From contig NW_006499728.1 in NCBI RefSeq assembly GCF_000471905.2, positions 478,071-542,070 of the forward strand: a DNA stretch of 64,000 bases, written 5' to 3'. The notes beneath the pieces were generated by a model. It had not been told where the DNA came from. It saw nothing but the letters and a program-made list of their open reading frames with translations, and searched no databases. The position numbers were made by a program, and so were the translations under genes. Source of the stretch: Amborella trichopoda. Lineage: Eukaryota; Streptophyta; Magnoliopsida; Amborellales; Amborellaceae. Shown piece after piece: positions 63,100-64,000 of this stretch. Numbering within the stretch: position 1 is the first letter of the stretch; each line of letters opens with the position of its first letter.

Positions 63100-63754
63100 G
63101 TAATAAAATATAAACCCATGCCACTACACAATTCAAGACATGCTAAGGGCCTGCATCCCATGCTTATTGGGCCACACTATTTATCAGACAATTGTTAAGT
63201 GCAGCAGGTTGCAACTACATGTCACCTGCGGCCCCTGCCATATTTTGCAACCTTCAGTAAGCACAATTGTCAGGAACTTGAATTATTACTTTTGAAACAA
63301 ATGAGGGAAAGTTAAAGTTATAAGGGCCTTCCAAGATACTTTTTATTGAATGTCTCTGAAGACATCCGATATTACAACAAGATGAATTATATTTGTATGG
63401 CACATCTTATTCAAGAGAACTTCAGAATCTACACAAACATAAAAGATTTTGCAGGCCACATTTTAGCTAAGAGAACTTTAGCATCTCCACAAACGAGACA
63501 AGAAGACACTATTCATCATACAAATAGCACCTACAATTAGTCAAAGACTACACCGCAAAAAACCTCTTAATGTTCCAGGTTCAATCCTTTCTATTTATAT
63601 TGAAGTTAAGCTCTCGTTTATGGAAGAAACACCTTATCATGATCTATGACTGCATGTAAGATATTGCCTTCTTCCCTTAGCCAGCACAAGCAGCACCATA
63701 GTTATCAAATGTGGCCACCTACCGAATCATGCGGCCACATCAAGGTGGCAGAAT

Positions 63755-63811
63755 CCTTGGCGGCACCACTTCAGCCTGCTGCAAAGGCAGGCTGAAGCGG
63801 TGCAGCCAAGG
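63755..63811. repeat. Strong 25-bp hairpin near the window edge
   Basis: The arms 63755-63779 and 63787-63811 pair at 23 of 25 positions across a 7-base loop (shared CTTCAGCCTGC). Nearby GTTATCAAA and repeated GGCCAC motifs suggest the end of a DNA transposon whose other end is outside the window. Confidence 0.75.
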
Positions 63812-64000
63812 GTGAACTAAGAACTAAATTTGGTTCTAAGGAAATTAAATAGATATTTCTTTCAATTTTTATTTTTCTAGCAAAACCTATCCACTTTATT
63901 AGAATATTTTTTGGGCACACAGTATCGGATAAGGGTTGCTCCTCTTCAAGCAGCCACATAATCTGTTATGAAGCTGTATTTAATAACTACAGGCTGAGTG

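Larger units (their letters stand above)
62689..64000 (-). other. KCBP intron running off the right edge
   Basis: No further KCBP exon with matching splice sites was found upstream of 62688. The next coding exon must therefore lie beyond the window, unless a short exon was missed. The stretch contains the MITE at 62863-63099 and the hairpin at 63755-63811. Confidence 0.6.

Overview
This is nuclear DNA from a flowering plant. The evidence is AT-rich sequence with many GT-AG introns, two genes whose exons spell well-known plant proteins, and a dense background of plant-type transposon remnants (SINE-like, RTE-type LINE, hAT, Mutator-like MITEs, foldback elements) and microsatellites. The species cannot be fixed from the sequence alone. 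A 20-base N gap (31538-31557) shows that it is a draft or scaffolded assembly.

Layout. (1) 74-1078, plus strand: a short intronless P-class pentatricopeptide repeat (PPR) protein. (2) 1.1-11.2 kb: gene-poor, holding MITEs, a SINE-like copy and small tandem duplications. (3) 11895-12323, plus strand: an intronless RING-H2 protein with one N-terminal membrane segment. (4) 14754-36584, minus strand, with a leader exon near 38.3-38.45 kb: a complete blue-light receptor kinase, phototropin 2. Its 22 coding exons join in frame to 980 codons plus stop. Introns carry a hAT element, two MITEs, three tandem duplications and the N gap. (5) 38.9-50.0 kb: transposon-rich spacer with foldback elements, an LTR-like block, a decayed RTE LINE and SINE-like copies. 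(6) 50070-62688, minus strand, running off the right edge: the 3' part of a kinesin-like calmodulin-binding protein (KCBP, called ZWICHEL in Arabidopsis). The 18 exons cover the C-terminal part of the MyTH4-FERM tail, coiled coil, C-terminal motor and calmodulin-binding tail. The upstream MyTH4 exons lie outside the window.

The genes do not form a functional cluster. Phototropin 2 acts in light-driven chloroplast and stomatal responses, KCBP in microtubule organisation and trichome or cell-division morphogenesis, the PPR protein probably in organellar RNA metabolism, and the RING protein in ubiquitylation. I found no new multi-gene system. The most useful observations are a one-base homopolymer frameshift in KCBP, a SINE-like family with target-site duplications at two of its five copies, a MITE family whose palindromic ends vary from copy to copy but match within a copy, a small Mutator-like element with a perfect 9-bp target duplication, and a hairpin-forming inverted repeat just upstream of phototropin 2.
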